This document shows positions 18,189 to 26,957 of a DNA stretch of 64,000 nt, in pieces. A program made the translations under genes and the position numbers. Source of the stretch: UBA6522 sp965237785. GTDB taxonomy: Bacteria > Pseudomonadota > Gammaproteobacteria > Steroidobacterales > Rariloculaceae. The DNA is taken from contig OZ250159.1 in assembly GCA_965237785.1 (NCBI GenBank), positions 2,480,001 to 2,544,000 on the forward strand, written 5' to 3'. A model generated the notes under the pieces. That model saw only the letters and a program-made list of their open reading frames with translations, had not been told where the DNA came from and made no database searches. The first letter of the stretch is position 1; every line of letters starts with the position of its first letter.

Positions 18189-18194
18189 ATTATA
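18189..18194 (-). promoter_or_regulatory. -10 element (TATAAT) for the mini-ORF/SEC-C transcript
   Basis: A perfect TATAAT on the minus strand, about 38 bases upstream of the mini-ORF, in an AT-rich island that stands out from its surroundings. No good -35 at 17 bases; a 5-bp stem (aaggc-ttt-gcctt) overlaps that position. Confidence 0.5.
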
Positions 18195-18347
18195 TCGAAC
18201 AATGAAGGCTTTGCCTTCCCTATTGGCGAAATATTCGTCAGGTTATGACCGAAGAGGATGAGCGGCCCGTTATCGCTGCAGCCTATAGCAACCCGGCGAG
18301 CCCGCGCCCGGTCTGCTCGCCGTGGAGGCACGCGTGCGGCCCGGACC

Positions 18348-19550
18348 CTACTGAAATACCCGGGCCAGCGCGCCGACGCTTTCCAGATTGTGGATAGGGC
18401 GAAACTCGTCCACGTGGGGAAGGATGGATTTGATCCCCGCCGCCAGGGGTTGAAATCCGTCGAAGCGCAGCAGCGGATTCAACCAGATCAACCTCCGGCA
18501 CGAGTTGTGGAGACGTTCGATCTCGACGCTCAATCCCTCTCCGGCGTCGCGGTCGAGACCGTCGCAGAGCAGCAGCACCAGGGGAACCTGGGCGAGGACG
18601 CGCCGCGACCAGTCACGATTGAACTCGTGGAGGCACTGGCCGATTCGCGTACCTCCCTCCCAATCCTTCGCCAGGCGGCCCGCCGCGTCCAGGGCACGGT
18701 CCACGTCCCGGTCCCGCAGGCAGCGGGTGATATTGGTGAGGCGGGTCGCGAAAAGGAAGGTCGATACACGTGTATACCGTTGTGTCATGCCGTGAGCCAG
18801 GTGCAAAAACACCCGCGAATAGGTGGACATGGAGCCCGAAATATCGCACAGCATGACAATGGAAGGGGGCCGCTCGCGCTGCCGTCGCCGGATCAAAGGA
18901 ATCGTATCGGCCCCGGTGCGCATGGATGCTCGCAGGGTCTTGCGCATGTCGATGCGCGTTCCCCGTGGGTGCGTCCGATACCGGCGGCCGAGTACCGCCT
19001 TTACCGGCAGCGCCATGGTGCGCACCGCGCGCTGCGCCTCCGCCAACTCGTCAGCCGACATTTCCTCAAAGTCCTTGCTTGCCAGGCGCTCTTCACGGGA
19101 CCAGGTCAGGCGGGCATCCAGCTCAACACGTGCCGGGCGTTGCTTTGCGGGGTCCGCTTCGCGCGCCTGCAGCAGCGCTTCCGCCACTCGCCGGCTGAGG
19201 GGCTGCCACCCTTCTTCTATCGGTACCGTACCGTCTGACCCACCGTCCAGCGCGCCGGGGTCGCGCCAATAGAGGTAGAAGACCTGGTCGAAAAACTCGC
19301 GCTGGTCGGGCCGGCTGACAAACACCGCGTGCAGCGTCCAATAGAGATCGCCGCGTCGGTCGATACCCACAGCCCCCACGGCGTCGACGGCGCTTACCAG
19401 CTTGCCCGGACTGACCGGGAACCCCACCCGCCGGAGTGCCCGGGCGAACCGCGCAAGATGGGCGAGCAAGCGATGACCGGCGGGCACCGTTGGCCGGCCG
19501 ACCCCGGTGCCGAGTGTGCCAGGTCGCCCGGATGGCTCCACCTTCGTCAA
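18348..19550 (-). CDS. VWA-domain protein, CoxE-like
   Basis: A 400-residue CoxE-type protein. The von Willebrand A domain has the metal-ion site DISGSMS at about residue 235, TNITRCLRDRDVDRAL, and WEGGTRIGQCLHEFN. CoxE with the AAA ATPase CoxD acts in maturing the molybdenum-copper or molybdenum centre of CO-dehydrogenase-type enzymes in the cytoplasm. It is the last gene of the S-L-M-D-E operon, overlapping the ATPase by four bases. A 38-bp piece of this gene recurs at 16227-16264. Confidence 0.88.
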   Translation of the reverse strand: MTKVEPSGRPGTLGTGVGRPTVPAGHRLLAHLARFARALRRVGFPVSPGKLVSAVDAVGAVGIDRRGDLYWTLHAVFVSRPDQREFFDQVFYLYWRDPGALDGGSDGTVPIEEGWQPLSRRVAEALLQAREADPAKQRPARVELDARLTWSREERLASKDFEEMSADELAEAQRAVRTMALPVKAVLGRRYRTHPRGTRIDMRKTLRASMRTGADTIPLIRRRQRERPPSIVMLCDISGSMSTYSRVFLHLAHGMTQRYTRVSTFLFATRLTNITRCLRDRDVDRALDAAGRLAKDWEGGTRIGQCLHEFNRDWSRRVLAQVPLVLLLCDGLDRDAGEGLSVEIERLHNSCRRLIWLNPLLRFDGFQPLAAGIKSILPHVDEFRPIHNLESVGALARVFQ

Positions 19551-20461
19551 CCCGCCGCGCGCTGGACCTTCGTGCGGACCTCTTCCAGGATGCGGGCGGC
19601 GGGCGCCCCCCGGACCTTGCCCACATCGTCCTGATACTTGAGGATGACACCCAATGTGTCGCTGACCACACTGGGCTCCAGCGCGACGATTCCAAGCTGA
19701 CCCAGCGCCCGCGCCCAGTCCAGCGTTTCCGCGACCCCCGGCACCTTGAAAAGATCTTCACCGCGAAGCCGCTGCACAAAGGCGACGATTTCACGAGCCA
19801 GTCGCTCTTTCGCATCGGGCACCTTGACCTGAAGAATCTCGAGTTCCCGCTCGGCGCCGGGATAGTCGATCCAATAGTAGAAGCAGCGGCGCTTCAACGC
19901 GTCGTGAATCTCCCGTGTGCGATTGGACGTGATGACCACGACCGGCGGCGCATCCGCCCGTATGGCGCCGATCTCCGGAATCGTAATCTGGTAGTCGGCA
20001 AGGATTTCCAGAAGATACGCTTCGAAGGGTTCATCGGCGCGGTCCAGTTCATCGATCAAGAGAACCGGTGGCCCTTCATCGTGCGGTTGCAATGCTTGCA
20101 GGAGCGGCCGCTCGATGAGAAAACGCCGATCGAAGACGTCGTCTGCCAACCGTTCCCGCGATTCCGCGCCGGTGGCTTCGGCGAGTCGAATCTCGATCAT
20201 CTGCCGAGCGTAATTCCACTCGTATACAGCCGATGCCACATCCAGCCCCTCGTAGCATTGCAGCCGCAGCAACCGCCTGCCCAAGGTGGATGCCAACACG
20301 TTGGCCACCTCCGTCTTGCCCACGCCGGCTTCGCCCTCCAGGAACAGGGGGCGGTTGAGCTTCAGCGAGAGAAATACCGCGGTGGCGAGGCTCCTGTCCG
20401 CCACGTAGCGGCCCGAAGCGAGCAGCGCCTCGGTTTGGCCGACGCTTTCCGGAATCTCCAC
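19547..20461 (-). CDS. MoxR-type AAA+ ATPase, CoxD-like
   Basis: 304 residues. Walker A GEAGVGKT at residues ~43-50, Walker B VLLIDELDRAD near 137, and sensor-1 VVITSNRTREIHDALKRRC. MoxR/CoxD chaperone ATPases work with VWA proteins to insert or modify metal centres; in Oligotropha CoxD helps form the sulfido-copper-molybdenum cluster. Here it lies between the FAD subunit and the VWA protein in one operon, which supports that role. Confidence 0.92.
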   Translation of the reverse strand: MEIPESVGQTEALLASGRYVADRSLATAVFLSLKLNRPLFLEGEAGVGKTEVANVLASTLGRRLLRLQCYEGLDVASAVYEWNYARQMIEIRLAEATGAESRERLADDVFDRRFLIERPLLQALQPHDEGPPVLLIDELDRADEPFEAYLLEILADYQITIPEIGAIRADAPPVVVITSNRTREIHDALKRRCFYYWIDYPGAERELEILQVKVPDAKERLAREIVAFVQRLRGEDLFKVPGVAETLDWARALGQLGIVALEPSVVSDTLGVILKYQDDVGKVRGAPAARILEEVRTKVQRAAG

Positions 20462-20482
20462 GTGGGGTTGAGCGATCGCGGA

Positions 20483-21277
20483 TCAGCCGGCAGCCGCCAC
20501 CGCTCGCTTGGCCATCACGGTGGTGAGATGGGCGCGATACTCGGCTGAAGCATGAAGATCTTCGTTGAGCCTGTCCGCCGGCACCGAGATACCCGCGACA
20601 GCTTCAGGCGCGAAGTTATTCGCCAGCGCCTGCTCCATCTCCGGGACCCGAAACACGCTCGGTCCCGCGCCGGTGACCGCTACGCGGATGCCATCGTCCC
20701 GCTCCGAAACCATCACGCCGACGATGGCGTACCGGGACGCCGGATTGGGGAATTTGACGTAGGCCGCGCGACGGGGAACGGGAAAACTCACCGCGGTCAC
20801 CAACTCGCCCGGCTCCAGCGCGGTTTCGAAAAGGTCGGTGAAGAATTCATCGGCCGGGATGCTTCGGGCATTGGTCCGTACGGTCGCCCCGAGCCCCACG
20901 ACGCCCGCCGGATAATCCGCTGCCGGGTCCGCGTTTGCGATGGAGCCTCCGATGGTGCCACGGTTTCGCACCTGGGGATCGCCGATGGAGTCGGCCAGAT
21001 GCGCGAGCGCCGGAATCAGTCGGTTCACCTCCGGCGACGCGGCCACATCGGCGTGCGCAGTCATGGCGCCGATTACGATGGCATCGCGCTGCTCCCCGAT
21101 GCCCCTCAGCTCGGCCAGACCGGCAAGATCGATGAGGTCGGAAGGGCCCGCAAGCCGGAGCTTCAACACGGGCAACAGGGTCATGCCGCCGGCGAGATAG
21201 GACGCATCGTCGGCCTGTACCGATTGCTCGACCGCATCGAATACCGAGTTCGCGCGTCGATAGTTGAAGTCGTACAT
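20483..21277 (-). CDS. Molybdenum hydroxylase FAD-binding medium subunit (CoxM-like)
   Basis: 264 residues. The FAD sites AGGMTLLPVLKLRL at about residue 30 and RNRGTIGGSIANADPAADYP at about 100 are typical of CoxM/XdhB-type subunits, which pass electrons from the iron-sulfur subunit to the acceptor. It starts 2 bases after coxL-like stop. Length is a little under CoxM of form I enzymes (about 288). Confidence 0.93.
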   Translation of the reverse strand: MYDFNYRRANSVFDAVEQSVQADDASYLAGGMTLLPVLKLRLAGPSDLIDLAGLAELRGIGEQRDAIVIGAMTAHADVAASPEVNRLIPALAHLADSIGDPQVRNRGTIGGSIANADPAADYPAGVVGLGATVRTNARSIPADEFFTDLFETALEPGELVTAVSFPVPRRAAYVKFPNPASRYAIVGVMVSERDDGIRVAVTGAGPSVFRVPEMEQALANNFAPEAVAGISVPADRLNEDLHASAEYRAHLTTVMAKRAVAAAG

Positions 21278-21279
21278 GC

Positions 21280-23625
21280 CTATTTCCCTCCTTGCGCCGA
21301 CTGCAGCGCGGCCCAGACTTTCTCCGGGGTCGCCGGCATGTCCACGTGGGGCACGCCGATGGCGTCGGTAATTGCGTTGATCAGGGCCGCGGGCGCGGCG
21401 ATGGCTCCGGCCTCACCGCAACCCTTCACACCCAGCGGATTATGCGGACAGGGCGTTACGGTGGTATCCACCTCAAAACTGGGCAGATCGTCAGCCCTGG
21501 GGATGCAATAGTCCGTAAGCGAGCCGGTGAGAAGCTGGCCGGACTCTTCATCGTATACGCAGTTCTCCAGCAGCGCCTGACCGACACCGTGGGCAATTCC
21601 ACCGTGCACCTGTCCATCGACGATCATGGGATTGATGACCTTGCCGAAGTCATCCACGGCGGTCCACTTGACCACGCGGGTACGGCCGGTCTCCGGGTCG
21701 ACTTCAACTTCGCAGACGTGGCAGCCGGCCGGAAACGTGAAATTGGCCGGGTCGTAGAACGCAGTCTCGTCAAGGCCCGGTTCCAACTCGTCCAACGGAT
21801 AGTTGTGCGGTACATACGCCGAAAACGCCACGTCACCGAAGCCGACCTTCTTGTCCGTGCCCTTGACCCGGAATTCGCCTGCCTCGAACTCGATGTCCGC
21901 CGCGCCGGCCTCCAGCGCATGGGCGGCAATCTTGCGTCCCTTGGCGACGATCTTGTCCAGCGCCTTGGAAATCGCCGAACCGCCCACCGCCAGCGAGCGG
22001 GAACCGTAGGTGCCCATGCCGAACGGGATCTGGTCGGTATCGCCGTGAACGACATCGACGTTCTCGAAGGGGATGCCGAGGCGGTCGGAGACAATCTGTG
22101 CAAACGTGGTCTCATGACCCTGCCCGTGACTGTGGGAGCCCGTATAAACGGACACCGAACCGGTCGGATGGACCCGCACCTGGGCCGCCTCGTACAGACC
22201 GGCCCGGGCTCCGATGATGCCGGCGACCTGCGAGGGCGCGAGGCCGCACGCCTCGATGTAGGTGGCAAAACCGATGCCCCGTAACTGTCCGCGTTGCCTC
22301 GCCTCTTCCTTTCGCCCGGCAAGACCCGCGTAGTCCGCCAACTCCAGGGCCTTGTTCGCCAGGGGCGCGTAGTTGCCGCTGTCGTATTGCACCACCACGG
22401 GCGTCTGATAGGGGAAGGCAGCCGCCGGGACGAAGTTGCGGCGGCGAAGTTCCATGGGGTCGATCCCCAACTCCCGCGCGGCTTTCTCGACCACCCGTTC
22501 GACCAGGTACGTGGCCTCCGGACGTCCGGCGCCGCGCTCGGCATCGATGGGCGCCGTGTTGGTAAAGACGGCATTCACATCGCAGCGAATCGCCGGCGTG
22601 GTGTAGAGGCCGGCCAGCAGTGTCCCGTAGAGATAGGTAGGAATCAACGGAGCGAATGTCGACAGGTAGGCGCCCATGTTGGCCGTGGTCTTCACCCGCA
22701 AACCGAGGAATTTACCGTCACTGTCGCACGCCAATTCCACCCGTGTGATGTGATCCCGGCCGTGGGTATCGGAGAGGAAGGATTCCGAGCGATCCGCGGT
22801 CCACTTGACCGGACGACCCACTTGTTTCGCGGCCCAGGTCACCGCAGCCTCTTCAGGATAGTGGGGAATCTTCGAGCCAAACCCGCCACCCACGTCAGGT
22901 GACACGATGCGCAGCCTGTGCTCGGGAATGCCGAGCACGAAGGCGCCCATCAGCAGCCGGACAACGTGTGGATTCTGGCTGGCGGTGTAGAGCGTGTGGT
23001 TGTCGTTGGCAGGATCGTATTCGCCGATCGCAGCCCGGGGCTCGATGGCGTTGGGGCACTTGCGGTTGTTCACGAGGTCCAGTGTGGTCACGTGATCGGC
23101 TTGCGCAAACGCGGCATCCGTTGCGTCGGCGTCGCCGATGCCCCAGGAGAAGCAACTGTTGTCCGGCAGGTCGTGCAGCGTCGGCGAATTCTCGTCCTGG
23201 GCATCCGCCATGGAGATCACCGCGGGCAGTTCATCGCAGTCCACGGCCACCCGTTCCGCCGCATCCCTCGCCTGCTCCAGCGTTTCAGCGATGACCATTG
23301 CGACCATGTCGCCCACGAAACGCACCTTGCCCTGCGCCAGCACCGGCCGGGGCGGCTCGTTCATGGGGCCGCCGTCGGGGGCGAACCCGCACGGTACGCC
23401 GCCCACGCCCTCAAGATCATCGCCCGTGAATACGGCGACTACGCCCGCCGCTGCCGTGGCAGCGCCGGTATCCACCGAGCGTAGATTGGCGTGAGGCACG
23501 CTGGAGCGGACGAAGACGGCATACGCTTGCCGCGGCCGCACGATATCGTCCGTATAGTTGCCCTGTCCCGTCAGAAAACGGTAGTCCTCTTTGCGCGTGA
23601 CGGCGGCGCCGATTCCTGTATCCAT
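21280..23625 (-). CDS. Molybdopterin-binding large subunit, xanthine dehydrogenase / form II CODH-like family
   Basis: 781 residues. N-terminal hammerhead VTRKEDYRFLTGQGNYTDD, molybdopterin blocks SPDVGGGFGSK and GQGHETTFAQI, and the C-terminal GVKGCGEAGAIAAP with the active-site Glu. The loop that is AYRCSFR in true (form I, Cu-Mo) CO dehydrogenase reads DAERGAGRPEA, closer to the AYRGAGR of form II enzymes. So CO oxidation should not be assumed; an aldehyde, purine-like or aromatic substrate is possible. The S-L-M order and the presence of D and E helpers are seen directly. Confidence 0.92.
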   Translation of the reverse strand: MDTGIGAAVTRKEDYRFLTGQGNYTDDIVRPRQAYAVFVRSSVPHANLRSVDTGAATAAAGVVAVFTGDDLEGVGGVPCGFAPDGGPMNEPPRPVLAQGKVRFVGDMVAMVIAETLEQARDAAERVAVDCDELPAVISMADAQDENSPTLHDLPDNSCFSWGIGDADATDAAFAQADHVTTLDLVNNRKCPNAIEPRAAIGEYDPANDNHTLYTASQNPHVVRLLMGAFVLGIPEHRLRIVSPDVGGGFGSKIPHYPEEAAVTWAAKQVGRPVKWTADRSESFLSDTHGRDHITRVELACDSDGKFLGLRVKTTANMGAYLSTFAPLIPTYLYGTLLAGLYTTPAIRCDVNAVFTNTAPIDAERGAGRPEATYLVERVVEKAARELGIDPMELRRRNFVPAAAFPYQTPVVVQYDSGNYAPLANKALELADYAGLAGRKEEARQRGQLRGIGFATYIEACGLAPSQVAGIIGARAGLYEAAQVRVHPTGSVSVYTGSHSHGQGHETTFAQIVSDRLGIPFENVDVVHGDTDQIPFGMGTYGSRSLAVGGSAISKALDKIVAKGRKIAAHALEAGAADIEFEAGEFRVKGTDKKVGFGDVAFSAYVPHNYPLDELEPGLDETAFYDPANFTFPAGCHVCEVEVDPETGRTRVVKWTAVDDFGKVINPMIVDGQVHGGIAHGVGQALLENCVYDEESGQLLTGSLTDYCIPRADDLPSFEVDTTVTPCPHNPLGVKGCGEAGAIAAPAALINAITDAIGVPHVDMPATPEKVWAALQSAQGGK

Positions 23626-23629
23626 TCCT

Positions 23630-24100
23630 CTAGCTCCTCATGGCCTGGGCGCCGGCCGCGATCGCCTTGACGATATTGTGATAGCCGGTACAACGGCAGA
23701 GGTTGCCCTCCAGCCAATCGCGAATTTCGGTTTCGCTGGGATCCGGGTTGTTGGCCACCAGATCCAGCGCACTCATGACCATGCCCGGCGTGCAGAAACC
23801 GCACTGCAGTCCATGATGATCCTTGAAGGCCTGCTGCATGGGGTGGAGTTCCCCGTTCTCGGCCAGGCTCTCGATGGTGCTGATATCCGCACCGTCCGCC
23901 TGGACCGCAAGCACCGTACAGCTTTTCACCGAGCGGCCATTCATGTGCACCACGCAGGCACCGCATTGACTGGTGTCGCAGCCGACGTGCGTGCCGGTCA
24001 ACCGAAAGCGATCGCGAATGAGCTGAACCAACAGGGTTCGGGCTTCGACCTCCGCGGAAACCGGTTTACCGTTCAGAGTTAGGGCGACCGTCAAGGCCAT
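23630..24100 (-). CDS. [2Fe-2S] small subunit of molybdenum hydroxylase (CoxS-like)
   Basis: 156 residues with two [2Fe-2S] domains. The plant-ferredoxin-like site is GCDTSQCGACVVH followed by SCTVL; the second is CGFCTPGMVMSA with NLCRCTGYHNIV. It transfers electrons from Mo to FAD. First gene of the operon: AGGAGA lies 7 bases before the ATG, and an intergenic gap upstream (24101-24262) should hold the promoter. Confidence 0.95.
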   Translation of the reverse strand: MALTVALTLNGKPVSAEVEARTLLVQLIRDRFRLTGTHVGCDTSQCGACVVHMNGRSVKSCTVLAVQADGADISTIESLAENGELHPMQQAFKDHHGLQCGFCTPGMVMSALDLVANNPDPSETEIRDWLEGNLCRCTGYHNIVKAIAAGAQAMRS

Positions 24101-24262
24101 GACTTATCTCCTGTTGTTTATTGGGGCAGGACTAAGATTACACTTTTTTGGCCCGGGTACAGCACCAATCTCAATTGCCGACACCATCTCGATTGCATCC
24201 ATGCCGATTACGCGTCCCGGACTGAAACTACCCGCGCAAAAAGATATCACAAAGCCGTCGCG

Positions 24263-24643
24263 CTAGGTCCGAAAACCCAATACCGAGGCTGTCGCGCGTT
24301 GCCTCTTGTCGAGCGTCACGAAGCATACTTTGCTTGGGTCGGGAGCGACGTAGAGCGCCGTCGCCATATGCCACAGATCTGCGCCTCGCATGTAGCCGGC
24401 GTCCAACACCACGGTAATCTCCGGGGATAACGGTCGATTCGGAAACACCCATTCGACTCTCGATACGCGGTCTGCTTCAAAGCGGCGTCGCTCCCGTGAA
24501 TAGGCCGATCGCAACTCCGCTTCGAGCAGATTGGACGACAACACGGTAGTGAATTCGTTTAATCGCCGCGCCATTGCGCCACCGCACGGCTCGCCGAAGG
24601 CTACAGCGACCAAGGCCGACGTGTCTACGTACGCGACGGTCAT
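24263..24643 (-). CDS. PIN-domain ribonuclease toxin, VapC-like (second module)
   Basis: 126 residues. VAYVDTSALVAVAFGEP carries the first Asp, NLLEAELRSAYSRE the Glu, GADLWHMATALYVA and FVTLDKRQRATASVLG the C-terminal acidic residues. It overlaps its antitoxin by four bases. The D-L-W-H-M-A-T-A signature is a well-known variant of chromosomal PIN toxins. Confidence 0.88.
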   Translation of the reverse strand: MTVAYVDTSALVAVAFGEPCGGAMARRLNEFTTVLSSNLLEAELRSAYSRERRRFEADRVSRVEWVFPNRPLSPEITVVLDAGYMRGADLWHMATALYVAPDPSKVCFVTLDKRQRATASVLGFRT

Positions 24644-24912
24644 TCGTCGCGCTCGGAGAGAAATCGATCGAGAGCGCCCGGCGACGGCGCGCCTGGTATG
24701 AGCTCTCGACGCGGTCCCTCGGAACGAATCAGAATTCCCCGCCGCCTCAATTCCTCAAGCCGCGCTTCAAAGGACTCGGATTTGCGGGCCGCCCGAATTT
24801 CCGCCACCGGCTCTCCTCGATAGGAGATCGTGATTGTTCTGCCTTCACGCACTTGGCGAATAATCTCGGAGAAGCGCGCCTTCGCCTCGTACACCGAATA
24901 CAGGTCTGTCAC
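24640..24912 (-). CDS. Phd/YefM-type antitoxin (second module)
   Basis: 90 residues. VYEAKARFSEIIRQVREGRT and ITISYRGEPVAEIRA make the Phd/YefM fold; the tail is Arg/Glu-rich. GTG start with AAGGAG 8 bases upstream. It precedes the PIN toxin and has its own palindromic operator in the promoter. Confidence 0.87.
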   Translation of the reverse strand: MTDLYSVYEAKARFSEIIRQVREGRTITISYRGEPVAEIRAARKSESFEARLEELRRRGILIRSEGPRRELIPGAPSPGALDRFLSERDE

Positions 24913-24942
24913 GACGCTGCTCCTTCGGATCCATCTTGGGGT

Positions 24943-24973
24943 ACTCTATCTAGTCAGACTAGTTATAGCAAAT
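24943..24973 (-). promoter_or_regulatory. Promoter and operator palindrome of the second PIN module
   Basis: On the minus strand TTGCTA (24968-24973), a 17-base spacer and TAGAGT (24943-24948) make a promoter. The spacer contains CTAGTCAGACTAG (24950-24962), a perfect 6+6 inverted repeat around one base. That placement fits autorepression by the antitoxin. Confidence 0.6.
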
Positions 24974-25914
24974 CGTAAAGCCCCTCGGTCAGATCGCGAC
25001 ACCGTCCCTGAGCTGCAACGACTCGACAGCCGTCGAGTAGTCCATGCTCTCCCCGCACCAAGCCGTCACGGCGGTTGACTTGTCGATCTTCACGCCCCGC
25101 CGACGGTGTTCGGCCCGCTCTACAGCGACAATCCAGATGAGAAGCTAGCGACAATCAGGATGAGAAAGCGGAGGTCGCGCGCCTTGGGAGGGAGGGCGTA
25201 GCCCGAGCGAGCAAGGCGCGCGGCGGCGGGGCCAGCAGCCCCGCTCTAGGTGATCGCGACAGGGTGGTGATTTGGTCGGCGAGTGCCTCAGGGCATTTAT
25301 CCCCGGACGTGGGATGCTCGGCGGCGGGCGGCTCGCCGGCATGTTGCGGGAAATCTGGCCGCTGAAGGGGGATCCGCGCGGGGGCGGATGCGATCTCGGC
25401 GGAGGCAATCTCGGCGGGGACCGTGGCGTCGAACATGGGGACTCCGAGGGGTGTCGTAAATTATTGCGGAAGAATACTGTCTATAAAATCAGTTGTATAA
25501 CCCCATCTACCTGAAACATAAAGGAAATATTTGGTCAGTTTCGAAAGAAACAGACCCGGTTTCGACCAGGCCCGGCAGGGGTAAGCCGCGGCTGCGGTGC
25601 GGGCTGCGACGTGCCAACCGACGCCCAGAGACCGTACGCTCGCCCAGCCGCCTCATCAACCCCAGCACCGCCACGCCTTCCAAGTTTGCTCAGAATTAGT
25701 CCGCGCCCCGACAATTCAGGAAATTGATGGTGATTGCGAGCAGGTTGCTAGGCCAGGACAGTTCGAGCTTCCACTTCATGCGATCAACGGCGCCTCGCGG
25801 GGCACCTACGGGGCGGTTGCTTGTCACACTCAATTACGAACGGAGAATCAAAGAGACAATCGAAATCCCAAACTACTGACCGCCTACCAAAAAAGGTAAC
25901 TCCAGGAGGGGCAA
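24974..25914. other. Gene-free stretch with insertion-sequence traces
   Basis: About 940 bases. Two near-identical 20-bp motifs, agcgacaatccagatgagaa (25124-25143) and agcgacaatcaggatgagaa (25147-25166), lie in tandem with a 23-base period; such multiple terminal repeats are seen at ends of IS21-like elements. A GC-rich segment (25167-25440) is open on the minus strand but looks low-complexity. Base composition turns AT-richer after 25450. No credible gene. Confidence 0.5.
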
Positions 25915-26874
25915 ATGCCTGCAATTGACTCAGATTTGAACATCTTCCGACAATCCGTTTCCGAGGCCGATATCGACTGGCTGCTTTGCGTGGAGTTAAA
26001 TGCGTCCGGCGAATTTCGCGATTGGCTGGCTGACCGTCTATTCAAGGGGTCTGGCAAGGTTAGCCATTGTCGCGCTTGGAGATCCGTGAGCACCAGCGAA
26101 GGCGAATCAGATCTACTATGGCTTGTTAATACTGCCAAAGGGAAAGTCTTGGGCATGGTGGAAAACAAGATCAAAGCTGGCGCTCAGCCGGATCAATAGG
26201 AACGATATGTTTCTCGAGGCAACGATTACGTAAAGCAGGCGATTTGCCAAGCCTTCCGCATTGCCTTGTTTTCACCAAAAGCGTACAGCTCCGAGGAATC
26301 GGGATCTTATCCGATCAGAATCCATTACGAGGATGTTTGCGAATGGCTTGGACGCAGAAGTGATGAGCGGTCCCGATACTTGGCGGATATCTATCGGTCT
26401 GGAATCGAGAAGAGGAACGAACACGTTCTTGCGCCTGAAGACCCAGACATGAAACTGTTTCATCTGAAAATATGGGAGCTCGCTGACTCATGCTTCCCGG
26501 ATCTCGGGGTCCGCCATCCCGACCTGTCCAACAAGAGCGCCTCACAAACGTGGTTATATATCCGACATCCGGGATTCACGATCATCTACAAGATGTTCAA
26601 GAAAGATGGCAAATACGGAGACTGCGTAGTTGATCTTCAACTCGATGGACTGGGTATCGAGGTCGATCGCTTGAGGGAAAGATACAAGAGTCAGTTGGCA
26701 AGAACCCAAATAAGTGTGGAAAAGACGGGTAAATCCACCTCATTCAGGATATCCGTTCCTCCGATTGCTCCGCCGCATTTTGACGAATTTGCAGTTCGGG
26801 AAGCCTTGCAGGCGGCGTCGACCCTAAAGTCTTGGTGGGAGGACGCCGAGTCGGGGGTGGCGAGTAATGTTTAG
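25915..26874 (+). pseudogene. PD-(D/E)XK nuclease family protein interrupted by an in-frame amber codon
   Basis: Two segments of one frame, 25915-26196 and 26200-26874, are separated only by TAG at 26197-26199. Read through, the protein is about 319 residues. The first segment has the nuclease core: EGESDLLWLV and VLGMVENKIKA (D ... E-x-K). The sequence continues smoothly across the stop (GAQPDQ-stop-ERYVSRGNDY), where relatives have a sense codon before ERY. The second half has HPDLSNKSASQTWLYIRHPG and an all-alpha tail. AGGAGG precedes the ATG. Related proteins are often solitary defence or restriction-like nucleases. Codon use is less GC-biased than neighbours, suggesting transfer. Either a fresh pseudogene or a suppressed stop. 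Confidence 0.7.
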
Positions 26875-26953
26875 CCCGTTCGTCCACGATGTGGTGCTCT
26901 GGTTGGCGATACTGATAATTGTTCTGTGGATCGCCGGTATCCTAAGGAAGTAG
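26867..26953 (+). CDS. 28-residue single-span membrane peptide overlapping the nuclease gene
   Basis: The ATG lies inside the last codons of the nuclease gene (aATGttTAG). The peptide starts MFSPFVHDVV, has one hydrophobic span LWLAILIIVLWIAGIL and ends RK. GGGGGTGG stands about 8 bases upstream. The layout matches small membrane peptides of toxin or holin type that accompany nucleases, but I recognise no family. Too short to be certain. Confidence 0.45.
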   Translation: MFSPFVHDVVLWLAILIIVLWIAGILRK

Positions 26954-26957
26954 AGCG

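Noticed and set aside
21280..23625. Form I CO dehydrogenase (coxL)
   Set aside because: The AYRCSFR loop is absent; the corresponding loop contains ERGAGR.
25155..25436. Small Pro/Ala-rich minus-strand protein
   Set aside because: Low-complexity, no Shine-Dalgarno, runs into the IS-like repeats.
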